Shown: positions 16,357-26,226, counted from the stretch's first letter. The stretch: DNA of 64,000 nucleotides from Marinilabiliaceae bacterium JC040 (GCA_022496785.1 SNAP01000001.1:124001-188000), one strand, 5' to 3'. The notes: generated from the letters alone by a model not told the origin. Made by a program: numbers and translations.

Positions 16357-16451
16357 TCTACAAATATAGTAATTCAGGTATTTATTTGGAATACTATCCG
16401 ATTAAAAAGTAAGATGTAAGAATCTTCATTATAAATAATTATAAATACAGA

Positions 16452-16482
16452 TTGTCGAATTTATTGTTAATTATTATATTTG
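16452..16482 (+). promoter_or_regulatory. promoter of the GyrI-like gene
   Basis: TTG (16452-16454), a 20-nt spacer and TATATTTG (16475-16482), 25 nt before the start codon at 16508. Confidence 0.75.
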
Positions 16483-16507
16483 ACGAAACAAACAATATTA
16501 TTAAACC

Positions 16508-17056
16508 ATGAAAATTCTAATTATTACATTATTAACAATTGCTATAATTATAATCTTAGGCTACGCCTACTACGGAGGATTTACAAAAATTTCTCCAAAA
16601 ATAGAAAAATGTGGAGGTGAAAAATTAGCTTATATTCATATGAGCGGAGATTATAAAAACAGTGGGAAATTTTCTAATAAAGTCTACAACAAACTATTAA
16701 ATGAGTACAATATAAAAACTTTTAGAGGCTTTGGACTGTATTATGACAATCCTAAGAAAGTTGAAAAAGAAAAACTCAAATCTGATATTGGTTGTATAAT
16801 CGAAAGTAAAGATACTGCAAAAATCAAATCTATAAATAAAGATCTTAAGATTATGAACTTTCCAAATGAAGAATATATAGTTTGTGAATTTCCTTTCAAA
16901 AGTTCAATTTCTTTTATTATCTCTGTATTGAAAGTATATCCAATTTTAAATAAATACTGTTTAGATAATAATTATTCTGAAGATACTCCAGTAATGGAAA
17001 TATGGGATATTCCAAACAAGAAAATAATATACAGAAAGAAAATTCAGAAAAAATAA
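16508..17056 (+). CDS. membrane-anchored GyrI-like (AraC effector-binding domain) protein
   Basis: A 182-aa protein with an N-terminal membrane anchor (2-24, ILIITLLTIAIIIILGYAYY) followed by a GyrI/SOUL-like small-molecule-binding domain. The recognisable core is GFGLYYDNPKKVEKEKLKSD and the near-terminal VMEIWDIPNKKIIYRKKI. GyrI-like domains bind hydrophobic or cationic compounds; here a domain usually fused to transcription factors is instead tethered to the membrane. No catalytic motif is visible. Monocistronic between its own promoter and a bidirectional terminator. Confidence 0.85.
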   Translation: MKILIITLLTIAIIIILGYAYYGGFTKISPKIEKCGGEKLAYIHMSGDYKNSGKFSNKVYNKLLNEYNIKTFRGFGLYYDNPKKVEKEKLKSDIGCIIESKDTAKIKSINKDLKIMNFPNEEYIVCEFPFKSSISFIISVLKVYPILNKYCLDNNYSEDTPVMEIWDIPNKKIIYRKKIQKK

Positions 17057-17063
17057 AAAACAA

Positions 17064-17100
17064 AGAGGTTGCTTATATTTTAAACAACCTCTAATCTTTT
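17064..17100. terminator. bidirectional terminator
   Basis: A stem AGAGGTTG (17064-17071) / CAACCTCT (17085-17092) flanked by A/T-tracts on both sides, between the convergent GyrI-like and CPBP genes. Confidence 0.8.
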
Positions 17101-17759
17101 TATCTAAAAATAAGAAAATAAAGAGAGGGTAAAAAAATGCAATATAAATTCTTAAATGAATGCATTATAATTGACCATCTTAATCCACATTTAATTCTTA
17201 TTATTCCAAGCATAAATGCAATTAGTATAAAATCTACCAATCTTAAAATATACCTTAAATCGTAATTGTCTAGATTAAATTTAAAATGTGCTAATGCAAA
17301 TAACATACTTGACACAATCAGAAGTATATAGGTGAATTTTTTACCTGTATATCTAGGATTAACTTCTATTTCTTTCATTTTATTTAGAAGCAAATACGAA
17401 ATAGAAAAACTTATTCCTAATAAAGTAAAAGCTACAATATAGCCAGATTTAAAGAAAAATAGATATACAATTATTCCTAATACTGAAGATATCCACAATT
17501 TTATATTCTTTGAATTAATTACTAATATTGAACGAAAAACTAACTCTTCAGCAAGAGGAGAAAACAGTACTATTCCAATTTTAAAATACAAAGGATCTAT
17601 TTTAGGTACTTTTCTAATATTACTAAATTTTATAGGTACTTTAAAATATTCAGGAATTAGATATATTAATAAAAGATCTATTAAAATTGCCAATAAAATG
17701 AAGCTCATTAATAATATCATTTTATCTCTTAAGCTATTCTTTTTACTTATTATGCTCAT
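17100..17759 (-). CDS. CPBP family intramembrane metalloprotease
   Basis: A 219-aa protein with about six to seven membrane helices and the three motifs of the CAAX-protease/bacteriocin-processing (Abi) family: EELVFRS (Glu71, Glu72, Arg76), ALAHFKF with the motif-2 His, and MHSFKN (HxxxN). These are the residues that bind metal and activate water in Rce1-type glutamate proteases. Bacterial members process lipidated or bacteriocin-like peptides or act in signalling; the target here is unknown. Upstream (17760 onward) there is no gene for over 360 nt. Confidence 0.88.
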   Translation of the reverse strand: MSIISKKNSLRDKMILLMSFILLAILIDLLLIYLIPEYFKVPIKFSNIRKVPKIDPLYFKIGIVLFSPLAEELVFRSILVINSKNIKLWISSVLGIIVYLFFFKSGYIVAFTLLGISFSISYLLLNKMKEIEVNPRYTGKKFTYILLIVSSMLFALAHFKFNLDNYDLRYILRLVDFILIAFMLGIIRIKCGLRWSIIMHSFKNLYCIFLPSLYFLIFR

Positions 17760-18057
17760 ACGTTCTATTTAATTAAAATGATATTGTCTTTGACTATGAC
17801 AACTAATATTAATACATAAGAATACAAAAACAGTTCTACACAATTATAAACACTATTTAAAATATACTATCACAATGTTCTATAAAAATTATAAAGCAGC
17901 TGTTTTGACTAATGAATACCCTTTTTAAACACATGAAATGATACATCCATAAGAAAAACCTAATTATCATATTTAACAACAATGAACAGTAGTTCATCAA
18001 GTCAATACATTAAGAAAAATAGATTCCTATTTTGTTTAATAAATTTCCCAAAAAGAT
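17760..18057. other. AT-rich intergenic region, nothing recognised
   Basis: About 300 bases without a plausible reading frame over 15 codons with a family-like sequence. I see no tRNA, riboswitch or repeat. It should contain the promoter of the CPBP gene, but no good TAnnTTTG element was found on the reverse strand. Confidence 0.5.
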
Positions 18058-18086
18058 AAAGGCCACTTCCAAAAGAAGTAGCCTTT
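18058..18086 (-). terminator. terminator of the acetate-CoA ligase gene
   Basis: A stem AAAGGCcACTTC / GAAGTaGCCTTT with one mismatch and a CAAAA loop. On the reverse strand it is followed by ATCTTTTT. Confidence 0.8.
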
Positions 18087-18122
18087 ATTGTTAAGTAGCT
18101 TTAAATTATTTAAAGCAATATT

Positions 18123-20180
18123 TTATTTTTCGATACGGATTCTTGCATCAACAGCAACAACATTATCTTTATTACCCAATAATGGGTTGAAATCCATTTC
18201 AAAGATCTCTGGAGCTGCTTTACAAAGAGCAGAAACTCTTGAAATTGCTTCAGCAAATTTAGCTTCATTCACTGGTTCTTGACCACGAACACCTTGGATT
18301 ATCTTGTACGATTTAAGAGATTTTATCATTTTTCCTGCCTCGTCTTCAGATATAGGAGCTAATCCTGCTTTAACATCTTTAAGTACCTCGATGAAAATTC
18401 CTCCTAAACCACATAGTACCATGTGTCCGAATTTATCTTCTCTTTTAGCACCAATAAATACCTCAGTTCCTGAAAGCTGTTGAGCTAACATCACTGCATA
18501 TGTATCTTTAATTTGCATCATACGTTTGAATTCTGAACGTACTGTTGCTTCGTCGTTTACATTTAGTGTTACACCACCTACATCAGATTTGTGTACTGGA
18601 CCTACAACTTTCATTACTAATGGGAAACCTAATTTCTTAGCCATCTCTACTAGTTCATCTTCGTTGCTAGATACTGCTTCATGAGCTCTTTCAATACCTG
18701 CTGCATCCATCAATGCATGAATACTGTCAGTATCTAAATATCCATTCTCTGCTTTATCAACTACCGCTCTAATTGCTGGTACGTCAACTTCTGGAATTTC
18801 TACATTCTCAGCTTGTGGCTTTTCTGTATGATATATCTTAGCTAATGCTTCACCAAAAATTACTTCGTCTGGGAAGTTAATTCTTCCTTTTGCTATAAAT
18901 TGCTCTATCTCATCTTTTACATTGATTACTGATGGAAGAATTGGATAGATAGGCTTTTTAGCTGTTTTCATCTTTTCGTGTAGAAGATCGTATACATCAT
19001 ATACTTGGAAAAGACCTGGAGAACCAAATATTACTGCCATTCCATCGATATCATCAAAATCGTTGTCCACAGCATCAATAATATCTCCTAATTGTTCTGC
19101 TGTTCCTGTCGCTAAAAAGTCGATTGGGTTTCCTACTGATGAACCTGCAAATAGTTTCTCTAATAAAGCATCTGCTTTAGGACCTTCTATATGTGGTACA
19201 TCTAAACCATTGTTAGATAATGCATCTGTTAACATTACTGCTGGACCTCCTGCATGAGTAATGATAGCTATTCTCTTTCCTTTTAATTCAGGATGCATGA
19301 AAATACAAGCTACTGTTGCTAATTCATCACGTCCTTTACAACGTACAATTCCTGCTTTACGGAATAATGCATCTACTGCTACATCTGAACTTGCTAAAGC
19401 TCCTGTATGAGAAGATGCTGCACGAGAACCTGCTTCTGAACCACCAGATTTAACTGCTGCTATCTTACATCCTTTTCTTATTAATGAAGATGCATGCTTT
19501 AATAGTTTCTCTGGTTTATCGATATTCTCGATATATAGTAATTTTACTTTTGAACTTGTTTCTGGATCGAATGATTCATCAAGATACTCTAGTACTTCCT
19601 CTACTCCCATTTGAGCTGAATTTCCTACTGAATATACTGATGCAAAATTTAATCCTTTTGTAACTCCAGATTCCATAATGAATACAGCAGTTGCTCCAGA
19701 TCCTGAAATGAAATCTACTCCTTTTGGATCAAGACTTGGGATTGGAGTTGTGAATACTCCATTATAATTAGGATTTAATACACCTACACAGTTTGGTCCT
19801 ATTAAACAACCATTTACTGAATTTATTGTATCAACAACTTGTCTTTCTAGTTCTGCTCCTTCTTCGTTCTCTTCTGAGAATCCTGCAGATAAGATGATAA
19901 ATGCTCTTGTCTTTTTCTCTTTTGCTAAGATCTCTACTGTCTTTGGACAAAATTTAGCTGCTATTGCTATTATTGCACAGTCTACTTCTGGTAATGCATT
20001 TATGTCTTTATAAGATTTAACTCCTTGCACTTCATCCATTTTTGGATTTGATACATATAAGTCCCCTTTAAAGTCACCATCAAGAAGATTTTTTAATACT
20101 TTCCCCCCTGGTTTGTGAATATCATCTGAACCACCGACTACTACAATACTCTGTGGATTTAATAATTGTTGATTTATCAT
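18123..20180 (-). CDS. acetate-CoA ligase (ADP-forming), alpha-beta fusion
   Basis: A 685-aa NDP-forming acyl-CoA synthetase that converts acetyl-CoA, ADP and phosphate to acetate, CoA and ATP, conserving energy at the end of fermentation. Domains: CoA-binding Rossmann (about 5-120, SIVVVGGSDD), succinyl-CoA-synthetase-like domains (130-450) with the phosphohistidine His258 in SSHTGAL, then an ATP-grasp subunit (about 475-685: GFPLVMKVVGPVHKSDVGGV, MDFNPLL). The alpha and beta parts, separate in archaeal enzymes, are fused. The acyl substrate may include other short or aryl acids. Monocistronic; a TACTTTTG -7 element lies at 20243-20236 on its strand. Confidence 0.93.
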   Translation of the reverse strand: MINQQLLNPQSIVVVGGSDDIHKPGGKVLKNLLDGDFKGDLYVSNPKMDEVQGVKSYKDINALPEVDCAIIAIAAKFCPKTVEILAKEKKTRAFIILSAGFSEENEEGAELERQVVDTINSVNGCLIGPNCVGVLNPNYNGVFTTPIPSLDPKGVDFISGSGATAVFIMESGVTKGLNFASVYSVGNSAQMGVEEVLEYLDESFDPETSSKVKLLYIENIDKPEKLLKHASSLIRKGCKIAAVKSGGSEAGSRAASSHTGALASSDVAVDALFRKAGIVRCKGRDELATVACIFMHPELKGKRIAIITHAGGPAVMLTDALSNNGLDVPHIEGPKADALLEKLFAGSSVGNPIDFLATGTAEQLGDIIDAVDNDFDDIDGMAVIFGSPGLFQVYDVYDLLHEKMKTAKKPIYPILPSVINVKDEIEQFIAKGRINFPDEVIFGEALAKIYHTEKPQAENVEIPEVDVPAIRAVVDKAENGYLDTDSIHALMDAAGIERAHEAVSSNEDELVEMAKKLGFPLVMKVVGPVHKSDVGGVTLNVNDEATVRSEFKRMMQIKDTYAVMLAQQLSGTEVFIGAKREDKFGHMVLCGLGGIFIEVLKDVKAGLAPISEDEAGKMIKSLKSYKIIQGVRGQEPVNEAKFAEAISRVSALCKAAPEIFEMDFNPLLGNKDNVVAVDARIRIEK

Positions 20181-20341
20181 ATATTGAGTTTTTATTTATT
20201 TTCGGTCTGAAAGTAGAAAAAATAAGAGTCAAAAACAAAAGTATATACTTACTTACAGTTTTTTATAATATTATTTTATCTTCTACTGCTTAAGATATGC
20301 TAGAAAGTTTTTATCTTTAAAATCAATAAATTTGAAATAAT

Positions 20342-21595
20342 ATGAAGATATATAAATTTGGTGGGGCTTCTGTTAAGTCTGCTAACGACATAAAAAATGT
20401 TTCTTCTATACTGAAGAATCTTGAGGGGGATAAAATTGTTGTTATTTCTGCTATTGGAAAAATTACTAATGCCTTAGAGAAATTATGTAGGGCATATTAT
20501 AATAAAGAAAATAATATTGAATTGATTTTTAATGAATCTAAGATTTTTCATTATATAATTGTTAATCAATTATTTGATGATAATGATAAGATTTATAATC
20601 TATTAGATTTATACTTTAATAATCTTTACGAAAAAATACACGAAGAACCATCTCTAATTTATAATTATGAGTATGATAAGATAGTGTCTTATGGTGAGAT
20701 TTTCTCTACTTTAATAGTTTCTGAATATCTAAATAAAATTGGCATCACTAACGAGTGGATTGATATTAGAAAAGTTCTTAAAACTGATGATAAATATAGA
20801 GAAGCAAATATCCTTTGGGATATCTCTTCTGAAATTTGTAAAAAGACTTTTATAAAAGGAAATACATATATATGTCAGGGTTTTATTGCAGCTACTAAGA
20901 CAAATATTACTACTACATTAGGAAGAGAGGGTTCCGACTACACTGGTGCTATTTTAGCTAATATTCTTAACGCTGATAGTTTGTCTATCTTAAAAGATGT
21001 TCCGGGTGTGATGAATGCCGACCCTAAAGATTATAGCGATGCCACCATTATTAGTCATTTATCGTATAAGGAATGTATTGAATTAGCTCATTTTGGTGCT
21101 AAGGTGATTCATCCAAAGACTTTAAAACCTCTAGAAAATAAAAATATTCCTCTTCATGTTAAATCTTTCATAAATCCTAATGAAGAAGGGACTCTTGTTG
21201 ATAGTAGAAATTTACACAATATCTCTAAACCTATTTTTATACATAAAAGAGAACAAGTGCTTGTTACTTTAAGTCCAAGAGATTTCTCTTTTATAGGTGC
21301 TGAGGAACTACGCTCTTTGTTTAGAAATTTTTCTCTAAACAATGTGAAAGTAAATCTTGTAGAGAGCTCTGCTATAAGCTTTTCGATATGTTGCGACTAT
21401 AGAGAAGAGGTGCTTGAGGAACTATTTGACAACCTTAAAAAAGACTATTCTATCTTGTATAATCAAGAGGTTGAATTAATTACTGTTAGGAACTACAATT
21501 CCGAGAGTTTGGAAAGAGTATGCAAGGACAAAGACATACTACTTGAACAAAAAACAAGAACTACTGCTAGATTTATAGTAAACACTAGACAGTAA
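20342..21595 (+). CDS. lysC: aspartate kinase (monofunctional)
   Basis: A 417-aa enzyme phosphorylating L-aspartate, the first step to lysine/diaminopimelate, threonine and methionine. The amino-acid kinase domain has KFGGASV (5-11), GREGSDYTGA (194-203) and ILKDVPGVMNADP; the C-terminal part (about 300-417, ITVRNYN and related) carries the ACT regulatory domains of the feedback-inhibited class. No homoserine dehydrogenase fusion is present, unlike ThrA. It is followed 96 nt later by ileS from a separate promoter. A TATCTTTA near 20311 may be its -7 element. Confidence 0.93.
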   Translation: MKIYKFGGASVKSANDIKNVSSILKNLEGDKIVVISAIGKITNALEKLCRAYYNKENNIELIFNESKIFHYIIVNQLFDDNDKIYNLLDLYFNNLYEKIHEEPSLIYNYEYDKIVSYGEIFSTLIVSEYLNKIGITNEWIDIRKVLKTDDKYREANILWDISSEICKKTFIKGNTYICQGFIAATKTNITTTLGREGSDYTGAILANILNADSLSILKDVPGVMNADPKDYSDATIISHLSYKECIELAHFGAKVIHPKTLKPLENKNIPLHVKSFINPNEEGTLVDSRNLHNISKPIFIHKREQVLVTLSPRDFSFIGAEELRSLFRNFSLNNVKVNLVESSAISFSICCDYREEVLEELFDNLKKDYSILYNQEVELITVRNYNSESLERVCKDKDILLEQKTRTTARFIVNTRQ

Positions 21596-21622
21596 GCAAG
21601 TTGAATATAGAATTTTAACAAA

Positions 21623-21651
21623 TTGTTTGTTGCATATTTTTTCTATATTTG
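21623..21651 (+). promoter_or_regulatory. promoter of ileS
   Basis: TTG (21623-21625), an 18-nt spacer and TATATTTG (21644-21651), 40 nt before the start codon. Confidence 0.65.
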
Positions 21652-21691
21652 TAAACTTTTATCAAAATAATCTACTAAAAGCAATATAAAA

Positions 21692-24600
21692 ATGAGTGAA
21701 AAATTTCCTGTTTACAAATCTTTTGATTTATCAAAAATAAATCAGGATGTGTTAGAAAAGTGGGAGGCTGAAAATACTTTCGAAGAAAGCCTTAAGTCGA
21801 GAGAGAATAATCCATCATTTGTATTTTTTGAAGGTCCTCCTTCTGCAAATGGTATGCCAGGAATTCACCATGTAATGGGACGTACTATTAAGGATATTAT
21901 TTGCCGTTACAAAACATTACAAGGATATAAAGTAGAAAGAAAAGCAGGTTGGGATACTCATGGTCTTCCTGTGGAACTTGGTGTAGAAAAAAAATTAGAA
22001 ATTACTAAAGAAGATATAGGTAAGAAAATTAGTGTTGACGAATATAATGCTGCTTGTAGAGCTGAGGTTATGAAATACACTAAGGAATGGACTGATTTAA
22101 CTCATAAAATGGGTTATTGGGTAAACACTGAAGATCCGTATATTACTTATGACAATAAGTATATCGAAACTCTTTGGTATCTTCTTAAGCAATTATTCAA
22201 TAAAGACTTATTATATAAAGGTTACACAATTCAACCTTACTCTCCTGCTGCTGGTACTGGTTTAAGTACTCACGAACTTAACCAACCTGGTTGTTATAAG
22301 GATGTTAAGGATACTACTTGTGTAGCTCAATTTAGTATTATTAAAGATGAAAAGTCTAGTTTCTTATATAATGAAGAAGATAGTGATCTAGTGTTTATCG
22401 CTTGGACTACTACTCCTTGGACTCTTCCTTCAAATACTGCTTTAGCTGTTGGACCTGGTATTTCTTATGTGAAAGTTCGTTCTTTCAATCCTTATACTGG
22501 TAAACCTGCAACTTATATCTTGGCTAAAGAAAGATTATCTGCTTATTTTAATCCTAAAGCTGCTGAATTGAGCTTAGCTGATTATAATAAGGGTGATAAA
22601 CTTATTCCTTTCGAACTTGTTGAGGAATTTAAAGGTAAAGATTTAGCTGGTATTAAATATGAACAACTGCTTCCTTGGGTTAAACCTGATGGTAAGGCTT
22701 TTGAAGTAATTACTGGTGATTTTGTTACTACAGAAGACGGTACTGGTATTGTTCATATAGCTCCAACTTTCGGTGCTGATGATAATAGAGTAGCTAAGAT
22801 GGCTGATATTGCTGGTCTTATTCTTGTTGATAAGGATGGTAATACTCAACCAATGGTTGATAAAACAGGTCGCTTTTTTAGATTAGAAGATTTAGATAAA
22901 GAATTTATTAACAAGTTTATCGACGAAGAGAAATATTCTGAATGGGCTGGTAGATATGTGAAGAATGCTTACGATAGCGAAGCTAACGACGAGACTCCTA
23001 CTTTAGATGTTGATATCTCTGTGATGTTGAAACTAGAAAATAAAGCTTTTAAAGTAGAGAAACACGTTCATAACTATCCTCACTGTTGGAGAACTGATAA
23101 GCCTATCTTATATTATCCTTTAGATTCTTGGTTTATTAAGACTACCAATGTGAAAGGTAGAATGATGGAACTTAATAATACTATTAATTGGAAACCTAAA
23201 AGTACTGGAGAAGGTCGTTTTGGTAAATGGCTTGAGAACTTAGTAGATTGGAATTTATCTCGTTCTAGATACTGGGGAACTCCTCTTCCTATTTGGGCTT
23301 CTGAAGATAGATCTCAATTGAAATGTATAGGTTCTGTTGAAGAATTAATGGCTGAGATTAATAAATCTGTTGAAGCTGGATTCATGACAGAAAATCCATA
23401 TAAAGAATTTATTGTTGGTGATTTCTCTAAAGAGAATTACGAAAAAATAGATTTACACCGTCCTTATGTTGACAATATTGTTCTTGTTGGTGAGAATGGT
23501 GAAAAACTTCATAGAGAATTAGACCTTATTGATGTATGGTTCGATTCTGGTGCTATGCCTTACGCTCAAGCTCACTATCCTTTCGAAAATAGAGAAGATA
23601 TTGAGAGTGGTAAGAAATTCCCAGCTGACTTTATTGCTGAGGGTGTTGACCAAACTAGAGGTTGGTTCTTTACTCTTCATGCTTTAGGTACTATGTTGTT
23701 CGATTCTGTTGCTTTTAAAAATATTATCTCTAATGGTCTTGTTTTAGATGCTAAGGGTAATAAAATGTCTAAACGTTTGGGTAATGGTATCGATCCTTTC
23801 GGTGCTCTTGAGAAATTTGGTTCAGACCCTGTAAGATGGTATATGGCTACTAATTCTCAACCATGGGATAACCTTAAATTTGATATTAATGGTGTTGAAG
23901 AAACTAGACGTAAGTTCTTCGGTACTCTTTATAATACATATTCTTTCTTTGCTCTTTATGCTAATATCGATGGATTTAAGTATGCAGAAAAAGATATTGA
24001 ATTAAATGATAGACCTGAAATTGATAGATGGATTCTTTCTATCTTAAACTCTCTTGTTCTTGAAGTGAAAGATTCTTTCGAGGCTTTCGAACCTACTAGA
24101 GCAGGTAGAGCAATTCAGAATTTTGTTAGTGAAAACCTTTCTAACTGGTATGTTAGATTATCAAGAAAAAGATATTGGGGTGGTGAATATTCTACAGATA
24201 AGATTTCTGCATACCAAACTCTTTATAAGTGTTTAGAAACTGTTTCTATTCTTATGTCTCCAATAGCTCCTTTTTATTCTGATATGCTATTTAGAGATTT
24301 AAATTCTATTACTAATAGATTTGATGATATCTCAGTACATTTAGCTAAATTCCCAGAAGCTGATTCTTCTCTTATTGATAAAGAATTAGAAGAAAGAATG
24401 GATATGGCTCAGAATATCTCTTCTATGGTTCTTGGTTTAAGAAGAAAAGTGAAGTTAAGAGTTCGTCAACCTCTTAGTAAGATTATGATTCCTATTCTTG
24501 ATGATAGAACAGAGGCTCAAATTGAAGCTGTGAGAAATATTATTCTATCTGAGATTAATGTTAAGGATATTGAATATATTACTGACACTTCAGGTATCTT

Positions 24601-25129
24601 AGTTAAGAGAATTAAGCCTAACTTTAAGACTCTTGGTCCTAAATATGGTAAGCAAATGAAACAAATTGCAGCTGCTATTAATGGATTAGAACAAAATGCT
24701 ATTGTAGAGTTCGAAAAAGATGGCAAATATGAAATTTCTGTAGATGGCGAAAGCTTATCTATCGACCTTTCTGATGTTGAAATTATTTCTGAAGATATAC
24801 CAGGATGGTTAGTTGCTAATGAAGGTAGATTAACTGTTGCTCTTGATATTAATATTAATAAGGAATTAAAAGAAGAGGGTATTGCTAGAGAATTAATTAA
24901 TAGAATTCAGAATACTAGAAAAGAAATAGATTTTGAACTTACTGATAAAATTCATCTTTGCATAGGTAAACATGATGAAATTAATGAGGCTGTTAATAAC
25001 TTTAAAGATTATATTAGTACACAAGTATTAGCTCAAGATTTAAGTTTAGCAGACGATTTAAATGAAGAAAATGCTAAGCAAATTGAGATTGATGATATCG
25101 TAACTTTTATCAAAATTGAAAAAGCTTAA
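21692..25129 (+). CDS. ileS: isoleucyl-tRNA synthetase (long type, GxHH signature)
   Basis: A 1145-aa class I synthetase charging tRNA-Ile. The length fits the eukaryote-like type 2 IleRS rather than the ~930-aa type 1 enzyme. The class I signature normally written HxGH reads GIHH here (residues 57-60, within PPSANGMPGIHH): the first His and the Gly have swapped places. KMSKR is intact (691-695). The editing domain is at about 200-400 (WTTTPWTLPSNTALAVGP, Thr-rich), followed by the anticodon-binding domain. Swapped GxHH type 2 enzymes have been linked to extreme mupirocin resistance. Own promoter and terminator. Confidence 0.97.
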   Translation: MSEKFPVYKSFDLSKINQDVLEKWEAENTFEESLKSRENNPSFVFFEGPPSANGMPGIHHVMGRTIKDIICRYKTLQGYKVERKAGWDTHGLPVELGVEKKLEITKEDIGKKISVDEYNAACRAEVMKYTKEWTDLTHKMGYWVNTEDPYITYDNKYIETLWYLLKQLFNKDLLYKGYTIQPYSPAAGTGLSTHELNQPGCYKDVKDTTCVAQFSIIKDEKSSFLYNEEDSDLVFIAWTTTPWTLPSNTALAVGPGISYVKVRSFNPYTGKPATYILAKERLSAYFNPKAAELSLADYNKGDKLIPFELVEEFKGKDLAGIKYEQLLPWVKPDGKAFEVITGDFVTTEDGTGIVHIAPTFGADDNRVAKMADIAGLILVDKDGNTQPMVDKTGRFFRLEDLDKEFINKFIDEEKYSEWAGRYVKNAYDSEANDETPTLDVDISVMLKLENKAFKVEKHVHNYPHCWRTDKPILYYPLDSWFIKTTNVKGRMMELNNTINWKPKSTGEGRFGKWLENLVDWNLSRSRYWGTPLPIWASEDRSQLKCIGSVEELMAEINKSVEAGFMTENPYKEFIVGDFSKENYEKIDLHRPYVDNIVLVGENGEKLHRELDLIDVWFDSGAMPYAQAHYPFENREDIESGKKFPADFIAEGVDQTRGWFFTLHALGTMLFDSVAFKNIISNGLVLDAKGNKMSKRLGNGIDPFGALEKFGSDPVRWYMATNSQPWDNLKFDINGVEETRRKFFGTLYNTYSFFALYANIDGFKYAEKDIELNDRPEIDRWILSILNSLVLEVKDSFEAFEPTRAGRAIQNFVSENLSNWYVRLSRKRYWGGEYSTDKISAYQTLYKCLETVSILMSPIAPFYSDMLFRDLNSITNRFDDISVHLAKFPEADSSLIDKELEERMDMAQNISSMVLGLRRKVKLRVRQPLSKIMIPILDDRTEAQIEAVRNIILSEINVKDIEYITDTSGILVKRIKPNFKTLGPKYGKQMKQIAAAINGLEQNAIVEFEKDGKYEISVDGESLSIDLSDVEIISEDIPGWLVANEGRLTVALDININKELKEEGIARELINRIQNTRKEIDFELTDKIHLCIGKHDEINEAVNNFKDYISTQVLAQDLSLADDLNEENAKQIEIDDIVTFIKIEKA

Positions 25130-25152
25130 TCGAAATATAAATTTATAAAATG

Positions 25153-25187
25153 AAACCTCCACAATAATTTTTGTGGAGGTTTTTTGT
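25153..25187 (+). terminator. terminator of ileS
   Basis: A perfect 12-bp stem AAACCTCCACAA / TTGTGGAGGTTT with a short loop, followed by TTTTG. Confidence 0.92.
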
Positions 25188-25233
25188 GTGCACTTATTAT
25201 TTTTTTTTGTATTTTCGGTGAAAACTAAACACT

Positions 25234-25617
25234 ATGGCACACAGAATTAGATATTCGGACAAAGAATTGCAGGAATTCAAGGAAATTATCCTGCAAAAGT
25301 TAGAGAAAGCTCGTAAGGACTTTGAAGCCCTTAAAGCTGCAAACACAAGTATGGATGGAAACGATACAGAAGATACTGCGCCAACATTTAAAGTATTAGA
25401 AGAGGGAAATACTCTTTTAACTAAAGAAGAAGCTGGAAGATTAGCTCACAGACAAGCTAAATTTATTTCTCACCTTGAGGCTGCTTTAATTCGTATCGAA
25501 CACAAGACATATGGTATATGTAGAGAGACTGGTAAATTGATTTCTAAAGAAAGATTAAGAGCCGTTCCTCATGCTACATTGTCTATTGACGCTAAAAAGA
25601 ACGAAAAGAAAAAATAA
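25234..25617 (+). CDS. TraR/DksA-family protein without a complete zinc finger
   Basis: A 127-aa protein of the Bacteroidota DksA-like type: a coiled-coil N-terminal half (about 8-45), a helical hairpin (70-95) and a C-terminal finger fold (GICRETGKLISKERLRAVPH). DksA proteins enter the RNA polymerase secondary channel and modulate rRNA and stress promoters with ppGpp. Only one Cys (in GICRE) remains of the four zinc ligands, so the finger must fold without zinc. lspA begins at the base after its stop codon, so the two are translationally coupled, a common arrangement in this phylum. Confidence 0.9.
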   Translation: MAHRIRYSDKELQEFKEIILQKLEKARKDFEALKAANTSMDGNDTEDTAPTFKVLEEGNTLLTKEEAGRLAHRQAKFISHLEAALIRIEHKTYGICRETGKLISKERLRAVPHATLSIDAKKNEKKK

Positions 25618-26226
25618 ATGCAGAAGAAGTATAAAGTTATTTTATTTGTCCTATTCCTAATTGTTCTAGACCAAGCAAGTAAGATTCTTGTTAAAACTAA
25701 TATGACAATTGGAGACGAGTTTAATGTTATTGGAGAGTGGTTTAAAATTCATTTCATAGAAAATAATGGAATGGCTTTTGGAATGGAATTAGGTGGTAAA
25801 TGGGGTAAAATAGCCTTAACTTTATTTAGAGTTGTTGCCGTTATAGGTATTGGCTGGTTTATTGCTAACCTTATTAAAAAGAAAAGCCCTAAAGGTGTTA
25901 TTGTATCTTTTACTTTAATTCTAGCAGGTGCACTAGGAAATATTTTCGATTGCCTGTTTTATGGACTTATTTTTAATGATAGTTACGGAAAAATTGCAGA
26001 TATATTCCCTAGTGATGGAGGTTATGGATCTTTCTTACATGGTAGGGTTGTAGATATGCTTTACTTCCCTCTTGTTGACGGAGTATTTCCATCCTTTATT
26101 CCCTTTGTTGGTGGAGAACATTTTGTGTTCTTTAGACCAATTTTTAACCTGGCAGACTCATATATAACAATAGGAGTGCTCTTATTAATTATTTTCTACC
26201 GAAAAGGATTAAACACAAAGAGTTAA
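25618..26226 (+). CDS. lspA: lipoprotein signal peptidase LspA
   Basis: A 202-aa inner-membrane aspartyl protease that removes the signal peptide from prolipoproteins, several of which are encoded in this window. Conserved blocks: VLDQASK in the first helix (Asp18), ENNGMAFGME, GALGNIFD, and the two catalytic Asp residues in GRVVDMLYFP and FNLADS. About 40 residues longer than the E. coli enzyme because of an insert between helices 3 and 4 (LIFNDSYGKIADIF region), usual in Bacteroidota. Directly coupled to the DksA-like gene. Confidence 0.95.
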   Translation: MQKKYKVILFVLFLIVLDQASKILVKTNMTIGDEFNVIGEWFKIHFIENNGMAFGMELGGKWGKIALTLFRVVAVIGIGWFIANLIKKKSPKGVIVSFTLILAGALGNIFDCLFYGLIFNDSYGKIADIFPSDGGYGSFLHGRVVDMLYFPLVDGVFPSFIPFVGGEHFVFFRPIFNLADSYITIGVLLLIIFYRKGLNTKS

